A stretch of DNA of 53,629 nt from Lewinellaceae bacterium. GTDB taxonomy: Bacteria; Bacteroidota; Bacteroidia; Chitinophagales; Saprospiraceae. Below are positions 41,431-51,052 of this stretch, in pieces. Under the pieces are notes generated by a model. That model had not been told where the DNA came from and did not search any database. It saw nothing but the letters and a program-made list of their open reading frames with translations. Every line of letters begins with the position of its first letter. The stretch's first letter is position 1. The stretch lies in assembly GCA_016708875.1 (NCBI GenBank), contig JADJFA010000038.1:1-53629 (forward strand), in the 5' to 3' direction. The translations under genes were made by a program, and so were the position numbers.

Positions 41431-43808
41431 CTGATAGGTACCTGCGTCAGCAAGATTTGCCGTAAAAGGAGTGGGTTTTGTCCCGTAGCCACATAGTTAT
41501 CAGGCCCAGTCCAAAGGAAAGTATACCCCGAGCCAGAGCCACCAGAAGGCGTTGAATTTAAGGAGAGACTTGCGCCTTCACAAACAGGGCTGTTGCTCCC
41601 AGCGGAAACAGTGGGGGCGGAATTGCCCGAAACCGTAATGGTGGTACTCGCAGTTGCCGAGCAACCTGCCGCATCGGTCAGGACGACGGTATAGTCCCCA
41701 GCCGCAGCAGGCGTTGCCGGAAATCCTGGTGGGTCTTCCACATTGGCACTGTAATTATCTGGTCCAGACCAGGAGAAACTCGCGTAAGGAGTGGAGCCGC
41801 CTGATGGCGTTGAACTCAAGTTGATATTGGTTCCAATACAAACGGGTGCATTGCTGCCCATTGCGGTAATGGAAGGTGTGGGAGCAAGCAAAACAGTAGC
41901 CGTTGCCGTACAAGTCCCTGAACTGGTACCAGTTACAGTGTAAGTGCCGGGCGTGGAGACAAGTATAGAAGGTTGGGTAGAACCCGTACTCCATACGTAA
42001 CTCACGCCTCCATTTGCCTGTAGATTTACGTTTCCATTAGTGCAAATCACTGCGTCACCGTTGTTGATACTGATATTGAATGGCTCCACCGATTGGTTGG
42101 TGACAGTGACCGTCAAGGCAAGCACGTCTGATAGATTGGAGGCGTTTGTTACCTTGATATTTACTTCGTATTGGTTGTCGGTATTGGCATCTGCCGGGGC
42201 TTCAAAATCAGGCGAGAAACCGGATGCCCAACTCAAAATCCCTGTTTGAGCCTCCATGGAAAATCTGCTCGCATCAGTGCCGCCGTCGAGCGAATACGTA
42301 AGCCCCATGCCCTCACTGTTGTTTGGGTCGGTGGTTTGGGCATCATAAAGCGTGGAGCAGGCATTTTCCTCAAAATTCACCGTAGAAGGCGAGGTAATTT
42401 CCGGGCGAATGTCTGAAATGATGCTAAAGATGGCTTGAAATGTATCGCGTCGCAAATCCGGGTAATCACAATCCCAAACGATAAAGTCAATGGGATAATC
42501 GCCCAGCCAAGTCGGGTCATCAATCTCGATTGAAAACCCTCCATTGGCATCCAGCGAAGGCACCAATGGCGACAGTTGAATTAAATAAGGCGAAGCAACG
42601 GTACCAACCGATCCCCCAGACACAAAGGAAAGATTGGTAATTTCCTCATACAAATACTGATTCGCGGCATCATAAAACTGGAAGGTAATCGTACCCGCGC
42701 CAACGTTTTTCAACAATAAACTATAGCTGATATTGGGCGAAGTGCCGGTAGGCGTTGTCCAACCAGCCAGTGTTCCATTTACGAAAGCACCGAGTTTAGC
42801 GCCTGCCCCCGCCAACTGAATATCGGCAAAAAGCGGCCGGGCAATCACGGTCATTGGATTGGAGCCGGGTGCAACAAAGGGCCATGCCGGGTCGGAAGCA
42901 GTACCTATAAACGGATAAACCACAAAATCAAACTGATGGCAATCCCCATTGAATGTCAGGTAGTTATCCAGATCAAAGTCTGTAAATTCCTCTCCCTGAA
43001 AAATGGTCTGGTCGGGTATGCTTTGCCAAACAGGCGGCCCATAATCCGGCAATACGGTGAACCAGCCTGTGATGGTATCCGCCAATTGGCCGGGCGTGTT
43101 TTCCGTCACAATAATCCGCACTGAATCAGTTCCAACCCATATACCCGAAACGGGTGTAACGCTCAGAATTCCGTTGAAAATACTGGCATTCAGGTTCGGG
43201 CCGGGCTGAGCTGACCATGTCACCGGATCGCCGTCACCGCTGTAGAGGTAATCATTCAAATCTACCGTTTCAAACGGGATACTTACCAAAGTGGTGTCTT
43301 CCAGAATAATATCCAACTCAGGCGGGAAATCCGCATTGGGGTCAATATCAATCCAGAAAGGCAGTTGAGCGTTGCCCAGAAAAAGGTTGTGAATAAACGT
43401 CGCCGTTTCAAAACTGCCAATAACGGCATCACTAGGCGCATGATACGCCTTGAAATGCACCGTCTCCCCGGTGTAATCGTGGGCGTAAATGGTTAAAAAG
43501 TAGTAAGCATCCCCCCCGAGTATTGTGGGACTTGCCACACCACGCAACTCATTGCCCACAAATGCGCCCACGAGGTTGCCCGTTTCATTGCTCGGTAGGC
43601 CCGTGAAACTCAGTCGAATGACTGCATTCATGTTGAATTCGTAATCATCGGGATTTACCGACCAGTTGGGCGGAGGATGGGGGGCTGCAAATGCCTGTTG
43701 GGCAGACAGCAGTAGCAGGTTTACCAGCCATAGCCATAGCGAAGGCTGGAGCAGTAGGCCTCTTTGTTTTTGCCCTATTTTTATAGAAAAACTGTTCATT
43801 TTTGACAT
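41379..43808 (-). CDS. N-terminal part of cassette B giant PKD/HYR protein (fragment)
   Basis: The start is taken at the ATG 43808 (MSKMNSFSIKIGQKQRG); another ATG at 43799 is possible. A signal peptide (LWLWLVNLLLLSAQQAFA) is followed by a GAFVG-type module (NWSVNPDDYEFNMNAVIRL, then NLVGAFVGNELRG), an Ig/cadherin-like segment, a second GAFVG module (MTVIARPLFADIQLAGAGAK, LGAFVNGTLAG), a cadherin-like domain (SLDGGTDASRFSMEAQTGIL), and the first PKD-like repeats. The frame then breaks in VATGQNP, where the true sequence continues TPFTANLADAGTYQ. The upstream LamG gene ends 78 bp before it, with a palindrome between (43839-43871). Confidence 0.85.
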   Translation of the reverse strand: MSKMNSFSIKIGQKQRGLLLQPSLWLWLVNLLLLSAQQAFAAPHPPPNWSVNPDDYEFNMNAVIRLSFTGLPSNETGNLVGAFVGNELRGVASPTILGGDAYYFLTIYAHDYTGETVHFKAYHAPSDAVIGSFETATFIHNLFLGNAQLPFWIDIDPNADFPPELDIILEDTTLVSIPFETVDLNDYLYSGDGDPVTWSAQPGPNLNASIFNGILSVTPVSGIWVGTDSVRIIVTENTPGQLADTITGWFTVLPDYGPPVWQSIPDQTIFQGEEFTDFDLDNYLTFNGDCHQFDFVVYPFIGTASDPAWPFVAPGSNPMTVIARPLFADIQLAGAGAKLGAFVNGTLAGWTTPTGTSPNISYSLLLKNVGAGTITFQFYDAANQYLYEEITNLSFVSGGSVGTVASPYLIQLSPLVPSLDANGGFSIEIDDPTWLGDYPIDFIVWDCDYPDLRRDTFQAIFSIISDIRPEITSPSTVNFEENACSTLYDAQTTDPNNSEGMGLTYSLDGGTDASRFSMEAQTGILSWASGFSPDFEAPADANTDNQYEVNIKVTNASNLSDVLALTVTVTNQSVEPFNISINNGDAVICTNGNVNLQANGGVSYVWSTGSTQPSILVSTPGTYTVTGTSSGTCTATATVLLAPTPSITAMGSNAPVCIGTNINLSSTPSGGSTPYASFSWSGPDNYSANVEDPPGFPATPAAAGDYTVVLTDAAGCSATASTTITVSGNSAPTVSAGSNSPVCEGASLSLNSTPSGGSGSGYTFLWTGPDNYVATGQNPLLLRQILLTQVPIRWSSRTGQVAPEPELPA

Positions 43809-43838
43809 TTTTATTGATGAAAGCTTAAGCGACTCTTG

Positions 43839-43871
43839 AAACCTCGTAGGTTTTGAAAACCTACGAGGTTT
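43839..43871. repeat. Short palindromic repeat, family ACCT-NNN-AGGTTTT
   Basis: AAACCTCGTAGGTTTT, one G, AAAACCTACGAGGTTT: perfect 16-base arms. It sits between the LamG gene and the giant gene of cassette B. The middle three bases differ from the copies at 24844 and 53224, with matching changes on the other arm. Confidence 0.75.
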
Positions 43872-43885
43872 GTAACAAGAAGCCG

Positions 43886-45244
43886 CTATTGCAACACAAC
43901 CTTCCTCACCACACTTCCCGTTTCCGTCTGAAGTCGTACGAAGTAAACCCCAGGGGCCAGTAAAGTCCCGGTATCGGATTGCCCTTTCCAAACCAGACTA
44001 TTCAAACCTTCCTGGGCATTGACTTTCACCCGCGCAACGGTTTTTCCGCTGACATCCGATACACTAAGCCTTACCTCTTGAGCCTGTTTTAGCCCAAAGC
44101 GGAACAAGGTTTCTGTGTGGAACGGATTGGGTTGGATATCAAAGGATTGTACTTCAGTAGCCTCTATGGTTCCTGTGCTGGTTAGCGTAAATGGCACAGG
44201 AACATCAATACTTCCCTGGTGCAGGTCTGGCGAGAAATACATCAATTCAGTCAAGTCTTGAACGGAGCCGTTGCTGCTGTCGAAAAGCTTGTACCGTACC
44301 TGCTCACCGCTTGTATTCGCATACATTGTCATGAAAAAGAGATACGATTGCAGCGGAGCAATGTAAACCGCCTGACCAGAGCCACGCACTTCTCCGTTGA
44401 CGAATGCACCGAGTTCCATGGTAGCCGTGGTAGCATTGACCTCGTTGACTTTCAACATCCCGATAAGGGTCATGCTGTGTTCAAACTGGGTCGGATCCAC
44501 CGTCCAAAAGTTTGTCGCGGGTGGTTCATCCGGCCCTCCTCTGGAATTGGAAATTTGATCCGGCCCTCCCCCACCATTCATGTTGGAGGAAAGCGGCGGG
44601 TAGATCAAGGTACCCGGCGCCGTGAGTTTGATCTGGTAGCCGTTTGGCGGGGCCATATATTTCAGGTTACCGATCCATCCAAAAGTCGGATTGATGTACT
44701 GCGCAAATGAAATCTGACTCTTGATAATATCGCCCGTCTGCGCTGATAATGAGGACAATGCCTCGTTTACAGGCAGCGAATAGTTGGGGATGTACCCGAT
44801 CCAGTTCCAACCGGTTACGACCGGAATGGGCGTGGTAGCCGGGTCAATTACGTTGCCCAATGTTTGCAGGGTGTCTGCCAGATTTGCCCGGTAGATGTAC
44901 ATAGTTGTATTCTCCAGGGTATTGAGCGTACCGAGCCAGCCACCACCATTGAAATAGATGGAGAAGGCATTTTGCCCTTTCATCAGATCGTTCTGAGGAC
45001 TGCTGAGCGATGAAAGTGCCGCGTTGATTTCGGGGTTCGGGAAGTCCAGGTTGAAGGAAAGCCAGTTCCAGCCAAAACCAAGCGGTATCTCCCGGAGCAC
45101 CAGGCTGTTGGTGTGTATGACCTGTGGCGCCAATGGGTCGCCGATCACGTCGTCTGGTTGGAAGAGGAAATAGTCCTCCACCACCGCGTAACGCAGACAA
45201 GCCGAGGCATCCCAGATTTCAAGCCGCAAGGGGCAGCAGCACAT
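43886..45244 (-). CDS. C-terminal part of cassette B LamG/T9SS surface protein (fragment)
   Basis: It holds the end of a GAFVG-type module (LEIWDASACLRYAVVEDYFL), two GWNW repeats (GFGWNWLSFNLDFPNP and TGWNWIGYIPNYSLP) with GW(L/I)G motifs, another full GAFVG module (FEHSMTLIGMLKVN, ELGAFVNGEVRG), and the T9SS type A sorting domain (DIQPNPFHTETLFRFGL, GVYFVRLQTETGSVVRKVVL). It continues the protein of 45219-50972. The apparent start MCCCPLRLEIW is a frame artefact: the join is in a CCCC run near 45233 (HVL then LRLEIWDA). Together they form a protein of about 2,360 residues. Confidence 0.87.
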   Translation of the reverse strand: MCCCPLRLEIWDASACLRYAVVEDYFLFQPDDVIGDPLAPQVIHTNSLVLREIPLGFGWNWLSFNLDFPNPEINAALSSLSSPQNDLMKGQNAFSIYFNGGGWLGTLNTLENTTMYIYRANLADTLQTLGNVIDPATTPIPVVTGWNWIGYIPNYSLPVNEALSSLSAQTGDIIKSQISFAQYINPTFGWIGNLKYMAPPNGYQIKLTAPGTLIYPPLSSNMNGGGGPDQISNSRGGPDEPPATNFWTVDPTQFEHSMTLIGMLKVNEVNATTATMELGAFVNGEVRGSGQAVYIAPLQSYLFFMTMYANTSGEQVRYKLFDSSNGSVQDLTELMYFSPDLHQGSIDVPVPFTLTSTGTIEATEVQSFDIQPNPFHTETLFRFGLKQAQEVRLSVSDVSGKTVARVKVNAQEGLNSLVWKGQSDTGTLLAPGVYFVRLQTETGSVVRKVVLQ

Positions 45245-48200
45245 GGTTCGGATTGCCGTAAATGGTCAGATAGGCCAGGTATTTGTCTACTTGTGGCACA
45301 TATTGCAGCTGCGCCCGGCCACACAGTGTGTCGCCGATATACGCGAGCACCATGTCTTCCACATCGACTGAAACCACGCCCTCGATGTTGAGTTCGAGCA
45401 CCATGTTTTCGGTGTTTTCGAACAAATTGGCGTTCAAATTTGAGTTTGGCGGGCGACAAATAACCCGCACCCCGAATGGCAATCGCTCATCACCGCCCAT
45501 AAAGAATGGGTTTTGACCCGTTTCTGTGTGTAGCGTGATCGAATCCGACCACAAACCAAAAGCCAGGCTGGAATCCACCGTGAAACTGATCGGCCGGATT
45601 TCATTGGCCGCCAGCGTACCCTCATTAGGAACGACGTGTACCCAATCCGGCAAATCTGTAATGGTAAACGGAACCGGGTAGCCGCCGCGGTTGTGAATGT
45701 TGGCCGTAATGGTTTTGGTCTGGTCTTCGTACTTGGTCATGCCGATGCTGTCGGTAAGCCAAGCTAATTCGTTGCGGTCAACATAAAACTCCCATTTTTC
45801 AAAAACCAGATTGTTGCCTGTTTTATCCTCGATGTCATGCAATTCAGCCCGGAGAATTCTGTTTTCAAAAAACTCATTCTGGAAGTTTGGATTCAGGATG
45901 ATCTTGTTTTCAAAGCAGGTGATATCTATATCAATAGGTGCGCCTGAAGTTGCATCAAAAAGCAACACATTGTCCACCGGATTGATCTTACTACAATTCA
46001 CGTGTTTGTTGAACGTGAATGAAATCTCATCGCCTACATGGTACACGCCGTCCGATGGTTGGGGCGTACCGATCAGGCTCGGCGGTTGCCGTTCGATGCG
46101 GCCCTTTATAATATGAGAATAGCCGGGTTTGTCAGATGCATCACCAGAACAGAGCGCAATGGCACGTATCTCATACGGCCCATCCGCCAATCCCTCGGTA
46201 TTCCAGTAGAACTGGGTGAACACGTCACCGAGGTCTGCCTTTTCAATTTCAGCACCGGGCTGAATGGCATTGATTACTGGGTCGTCTGGCGGTACAATAT
46301 TGATCCAAGCCCCATCCCCGTCAGATGGCCGGTATTGTACCCTGATCTTTTCAAACTCGTCATCAGTCTTGTTGTATTCAGAAACCGTGATGCGCATTAC
46401 GTCGTCAGGGCCTTGCGTGATGGGATCGGGGAAAATCACCCAATCTTGTTGCGGCACATTGATCTCCACCTCGCTACAAGGTTTGATGAAGTGGACGCTG
46501 ATGTATTGTGCCGAATACAGAATGGTATCCGCATCCGGAAGAATACCCAGGGCGTTGGCGCGTTCGTCTTCGCAAAGGGAATAAAACACAATTTCCAGGC
46601 TGTCGTAATCATATTCCTCCGGGCCTCGTTCCACGGTAATGGTCACCGGTACGGATTCGAATTGATTCAGGTCCGGGTCAAACGGGATTGCATACATCAC
46701 GGGGTGATCCAGCGCGGCACCGTTTAGATAAATCCTAGCGCCGTGCGGGTTGCTTTCCGGGCCGGCAGTCAGCGCATAAGACCAGGTTTCGTTGGTCTGA
46801 CTTAGATTTCCCAGCGTAAATTTGAAAACGGCCGCTTCATTTGAAGGGACATCCACCGCAATGGCGCCGCTGCCATCCCTGAACTCCATACTATTGCCTT
46901 CCCGGTGGGCTGTTTTTGGTTCCCAGGGGCAACTGGATTGACCAGACACGGTTCTGAACACAGGCGTTTTATAAACCGAATCCAAGGCGACATCTATTGA
47001 AAATGCGTCACCCGGGTCATTGTCCTTTAAGACATAGCCAGTAGTAATCCCCTTTTCTGTTCCATTTTCCCTGGTTTCTCCTTTGCTGTTCGAAAAAGTA
47101 AATTTGACACTTGGTTCTACTCCGGCGCCAAACAGGCTCGCAATCACGGTGACGGAGGTTTCTCCTTCACTGGTAGTACTATTCGTGCTGGAATTGGTAA
47201 TTGTAGTATCACTCGTTTCAGCGTATTCATATTCTACACCGGCATCGAAAGACAGGTTTTTAATGAATTTGGCCGCTGCGACCTGCTTTTGATTGTCCAT
47301 CAGGATTTTATTCCACCGCTGAATGGATTCGATACAAGTATCCCGTTTGCCTTGTTCTGTATCAGGATCATCCACAATGGCTTGCAGGTATCGGAGTACA
47401 TTGTTTCGAATATGATAATCAGTATACATGAACGTGGTGCCATAGTTTTTTGGAGAAACAGCCACCTTCACTTCAGTATCGCCAGCGCAGATGGTATCAT
47501 TAAAAGTGACCAAATCTGCAAACCCAAAATCCACATTTAGACCGCCACCCACAAATACATCCCCGCCTTGAATCCAGCCACCCAGATAATCTATGCTGTC
47601 TGCTGGTCCAACAATTAATTCGTCCCCATTGGTTGAAATTCGTTCGCTAAATCCGGTACAAACTTCCATGGAGTTATCTGTGATCTTGGTAAAGGTAGAC
47701 AGGCCTTCAAAGCCTAAATTAACGCCACCACCGGTTGCTTCCCAAACGCCAATCCCTAATGGCGCTGTGACTACATTTACTTCAAAACTTAGGTCAATGA
47801 GCAACCCATAGCCGATCCCGTATGCGTTTTCAAAGCTTGTGGTGACGGTCTGGCAGGTTTTCTGTCCTTTTTCAAAATATGCGTAACTGCCATCTCCCGG
47901 CGGATCACGCAGCACAAGCGATGGAGTGGCAGGCAATTGAGTCGTGAATGTGTTGCCTTTGGCCCTGAGCCCGGTCACTAAAACCTGTTTGACCAAACTG
48001 CTTTCGTTCCCGCTAAGCGATTTTCCAATAACTTGAAAATTCTGTAAAAAAGGATCCGTGGGGTTAACAATACCTGCGCGGAATTTGTACATAAGCAAAC
48101 CATTGCTCAGGGTAGTATCTTTTACCGATCCGGCCACGTCGTTAATTATCCGGATAGAGCCCGTGTCCAAAGGACAAGCTTCGCCCAGATAATATTCGGT

Positions 48201-50972
48201 CAACTTGATCCCTACCGTATAGGTGCTACCTTGTTCCAGTACGATAGTTGAGCAGTCAGGGCTGACCGGTTCCAATCCACTCACCACCTCAACCTGTGGG
48301 GGAGCGTAGTAGATAAAGTCAATAATGGTGTCATTTTTGCTCAAATCAACCTGTTTTCCCCCTTGCACCTGAAAAGCCGTTTTGATGGTCGGATCTGAAT
48401 GCTCCACTACAGCGACCGTCAAATCAATGGGCGGCAGGTTTAAAAATTCATATTCGCCTGATTCATCCCCATCATTTACGCCAAGCTGAATAATTCGTTC
48501 AAAACAATCATCAATGGAACGAACTTTGACAATGCAAACCGTGCCGCTGGGCAAATCAGGATTGCTGATAATGGGCAATTTGCAATCGCCACCTGCCACA
48601 AACCCGCTTATTGTGCGGGTGGTAATATCGTTAAATACAATACCCGCTATTGGGCTGGTCACATTGATCACCTCCCAGGAAGCTGGCACAAACTGATGAT
48701 CCTCAAATTTAGGAGTGAGTATCACGGTTGCACCAGGTTCCAGATCAACAATAAATTTCCCGATACTGTCGGTGTAAATGGCAGGGCTATAGGATTCACC
48801 ATTGATCAAAATCTCCACATTCTCGGCAAAACAATCGGTGTTTTGATACCGCACAAACCCTGATACCGCCACCGTCGAACGATCTACAAAATCCACCTGA
48901 TCCACGGAAGTGACACTTGGATTTAAAGTCACTTGCCGGGTATTGGGTGAAAATTCATGTGGCGTTGTGCTTTGGTTTGGCGACATAATGGTCCATTCAG
49001 TGCCAAAAGTCATTCCCGGTTCTGTCAGCAGTACGGAACCGGCATTGTTCAGCCGGTTGCCATTGCCTTCGTCCATAGCGAAATAGATCCGAAGCCCGCG
49101 TTCCTGTGGATCACGCGAGTTCTGAAAGTGTGAAAGGATGGTAGCCTGCGATAAAGTGGTATCGTACAAGGCCAATTCATCTATCAAACCGCCATATTGT
49201 TCAAACAGGTCAGTACCCGATTTGAGGGCGCCCAGCGTCCAGTCCTGGGTAGGTTCTGACCAGTTGCCCGTGTATGCAGGCAAAAGTGCTGTTCCAAGCA
49301 ACACGCCATCTTTATAGGCCGTTACCTGCGTACCTGCGCCAGTACTGTCAATGGTAAATGCCAAATGGTGGTATCCTAGACCCAATAACCCAAAATCTTG
49401 CAGCTGTCCGTTGAGCCGGAAAAGGATGTTGTTGTCCACACCGTTGGGCTGCAATTGCAACTGGAAGCTGTTGCTGCCGTTCCATTTTTTTGCCAGAATC
49501 GTCTGTAGGCCATCCGGGCCGGCACTGTTGACCCAGGTTTCGAGGGTAGCCTTGGGCGTCACGGAGAAGTCCGGCAACTTGGCGTAATTGTTCATTTCCG
49601 CCTGGTCGAATTTTACTGCCCTATGCGCATAGAAAAACTTCATTGGCTCGGCCAAAAAAGTAATGCCTGTTCCATAACTCGCTGATTCTATTCGGTAATA
49701 CCCTTCTTCGTTGGTCATGCCGGAAGTGCGGACCGGCGGACGGTCATTGCTGAAAACGGCGCCACAGAAATACAATTTGTTGCGCTGGAGCACGTCAAAA
49801 GACTTCGTGCCCTGCTCCTCGTCCATCTTCCAATAATACTTCAAACCTTCTGTGAGCGAAGAGGCAGTCCCTTCCATGATCTCCGGGATATCCAGTTCGT
49901 CCAAACTTTTGTGGTAAATACGCAACTCGTCTAAACGGCCTTCCCAGGTATCGTTGCTGGCGCGTTTTCCGATGGTCAATTCATCTGCTTCAATGGCTAA
50001 TCCGGTATTAAGGTCCGTTAAAATACCATCCAGATACAGGCGGTATTGTCCATCGCTGTAATTCAACGTGACATGGTGCCAATCATTGGCGCCAGTAGCA
50101 AAATTGCCAGTTAGCGTCGCGCCTCCGGCGTTTACCTGAATGCCGCTGTTTAGGGCTTGAATGGCAAGTGTATTTGAACCAGTGTTTTTTAGTGCCAGCA
50201 TCAATGGATTGCCTGCAGTTTGCTGGTTTTTAATCCAAAAGGTCAAGGACCAGTTGTTTTCTGCAATGGAGACAAAGTAATTGTTGGTGTTGGTGTCGGG
50301 CACTGCATAAGCGCCATCCAAAGTACCAAAATACGCCGAAAACCCCTGCATAGGCATGAGGGTCACCAGAGCATTGGGCACAGGGTTGTCATTTTGGGTG
50401 CGCACCCAACCCGTCACTACGCCATTTGGTACTTGAAAGCCCAGGGCTTCGCCGGGCGAACCTTCTCCATATGCGTTAATTCCGCGCACATCGTAGTTGT
50501 AAGGCTTGCCTGCTATGACATTAAAGTCGTTGTAATTACGGGTAGTCTTATCCACCTGCGCCAAATAAACCCCATCGCGATAGATTTTATAACCGCCTAC
50601 GGCCAATGGCCCCAAGGGGTTGGGCGCCCAGGAGATCTGGATACGATCGAGCAATTCGCCTTGAGTTGCTGTAACAAAAGGCGGGAAAGGTGCAACCAAG
50701 AAGCCTGACCAATAGCCAAAATTCATTTCATTGGTAGCGCTGAAAGAAGAACCTACCACCGTTTGCCCGATGGTCAGTTTGGTGCGCCGGGTTTGACTTT
50801 TCATTTTGATCCCGCTGCCATAAGTGATAAAGGCGGAGCGGGGAATGATTCCACCTGATAGGGTGTTGATACATTCGGGGTCGGAGGGCTGGCTTTGAGC
50901 CGGCAGATCGAGCGCAAAGCACAGGGAAAGTATGAGCGCGGCCAGTAGCCTGCTTTTTGCTGACTTTTTCAT
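45219..50972 (-). CDS. Cassette B LamG-domain T9SS surface protein, main part
   Basis: From the ATG at 50972 (MKKSAKSRLLAALILSLCFA, then LDLPAQ) the domains in order are: a short N-terminal region, FnIII-like (GGYKIYRDGVYLAQV), LamG 1 (NNWSLTFWIKN, WHHVTLNYSDG, LDELRIYHK), LamG 2 (ATLETWVNSAGPDGLQ, YHHLAFTIDSTG, LIDELALYDTTL), carboxypeptidase-regulatory-like repeats (VSGFVRYQNTDCF, ISGFVAGGDCK), a large central region I cannot name (GGDVFVGGGLNVDFGFAD), a Big_5-like Ig domain (GDEISFTFNKHVNCSK) and the first half of a GAFVG module. The C-terminus is in 43886-45244. LamG domains bind sugars or proteins outside cells. It follows the S74 fibre gene by 80 bp and probably shares its transcript. 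The ATG at 51056 is less likely because it overlaps the fibre gene. Confidence 0.88.
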   Translation of the reverse strand: MKKSAKSRLLAALILSLCFALDLPAQSQPSDPECINTLSGGIIPRSAFITYGSGIKMKSQTRRTKLTIGQTVVGSSFSATNEMNFGYWSGFLVAPFPPFVTATQGELLDRIQISWAPNPLGPLAVGGYKIYRDGVYLAQVDKTTRNYNDFNVIAGKPYNYDVRGINAYGEGSPGEALGFQVPNGVVTGWVRTQNDNPVPNALVTLMPMQGFSAYFGTLDGAYAVPDTNTNNYFVSIAENNWSLTFWIKNQQTAGNPLMLALKNTGSNTLAIQALNSGIQVNAGGATLTGNFATGANDWHHVTLNYSDGQYRLYLDGILTDLNTGLAIEADELTIGKRASNDTWEGRLDELRIYHKSLDELDIPEIMEGTASSLTEGLKYYWKMDEEQGTKSFDVLQRNKLYFCGAVFSNDRPPVRTSGMTNEEGYYRIESASYGTGITFLAEPMKFFYAHRAVKFDQAEMNNYAKLPDFSVTPKATLETWVNSAGPDGLQTILAKKWNGSNSFQLQLQPNGVDNNILFRLNGQLQDFGLLGLGYHHLAFTIDSTGAGTQVTAYKDGVLLGTALLPAYTGNWSEPTQDWTLGALKSGTDLFEQYGGLIDELALYDTTLSQATILSHFQNSRDPQERGLRIYFAMDEGNGNRLNNAGSVLLTEPGMTFGTEWTIMSPNQSTTPHEFSPNTRQVTLNPSVTSVDQVDFVDRSTVAVSGFVRYQNTDCFAENVEILINGESYSPAIYTDSIGKFIVDLEPGATVILTPKFEDHQFVPASWEVINVTSPIAGIVFNDITTRTISGFVAGGDCKLPIISNPDLPSGTVCIVKVRSIDDCFERIIQLGVNDGDESGEYEFLNLPPIDLTVAVVEHSDPTIKTAFQVQGGKQVDLSKNDTIIDFIYYAPPQVEVVSGLEPVSPDCSTIVLEQGSTYTVGIKLTEYYLGEACPLDTGSIRIINDVAGSVKDTTLSNGLLMYKFRAGIVNPTDPFLQNFQVIGKSLSGNESSLVKQVLVTGLRAKGNTFTTQLPATPSLVLRDPPGDGSYAYFEKGQKTCQTVTTSFENAYGIGYGLLIDLSFEVNVVTAPLGIGVWEATGGGVNLGFEGLSTFTKITDNSMEVCTGFSERISTNGDELIVGPADSIDYLGGWIQGGDVFVGGGLNVDFGFADLVTFNDTICAGDTEVKVAVSPKNYGTTFMYTDYHIRNNVLRYLQAIVDDPDTEQGKRDTCIESIQRWNKILMDNQKQVAAAKFIKNLSFDAGVEYEYAETSDTTITNSSTNSTTSEGETSVTVIASLFGAGVEPSVKFTFSNSKGETRENGTEKGITTGYVLKDNDPGDAFSIDVALDSVYKTPVFRTVSGQSSCPWEPKTAHREGNSMEFRDGSGAIAVDVPSNEAAVFKFTLGNLSQTNETWSYALTAGPESNPHGARIYLNGAALDHPVMYAIPFDPDLNQFESVPVTITVERGPEEYDYDSLEIVFYSLCEDERANALGILPDADTILYSAQYISVHFIKPCSEVEINVPQQDWVIFPDPITQGPDDVMRITVSEYNKTDDEFEKIRVQYRPSDGDGAWINIVPPDDPVINAIQPGAEIEKADLGDVFTQFYWNTEGLADGPYEIRAIALCSGDASDKPGYSHIIKGRIERQPPSLIGTPQPSDGVYHVGDEISFTFNKHVNCSKINPVDNVLLFDATSGAPIDIDITCFENKIILNPNFQNEFFENRILRAELHDIEDKTGNNLVFEKWEFYVDRNELAWLTDSIGMTKYEDQTKTITANIHNRGGYPVPFTITDLPDWVHVVPNEGTLAANEIRPISFTVDSSLAFGLWSDSITLHTETGQNPFFMGGDERLPFGVRVICRPPNSNLNANLFENTENMVLELNIEGVVSVDVEDMVLAYIGDTLCGRAQLQYVPQVDKYLAYLTIYGNPNHVLLPLAA

Positions 50973-51052
50973 AAGAAAAGAATGATTGATAGTGGAAAGA
51001 GAAGGCTTGCCCACTTGGCAAACCCACACGACGGCCGCTTGTGGCGGTAACG

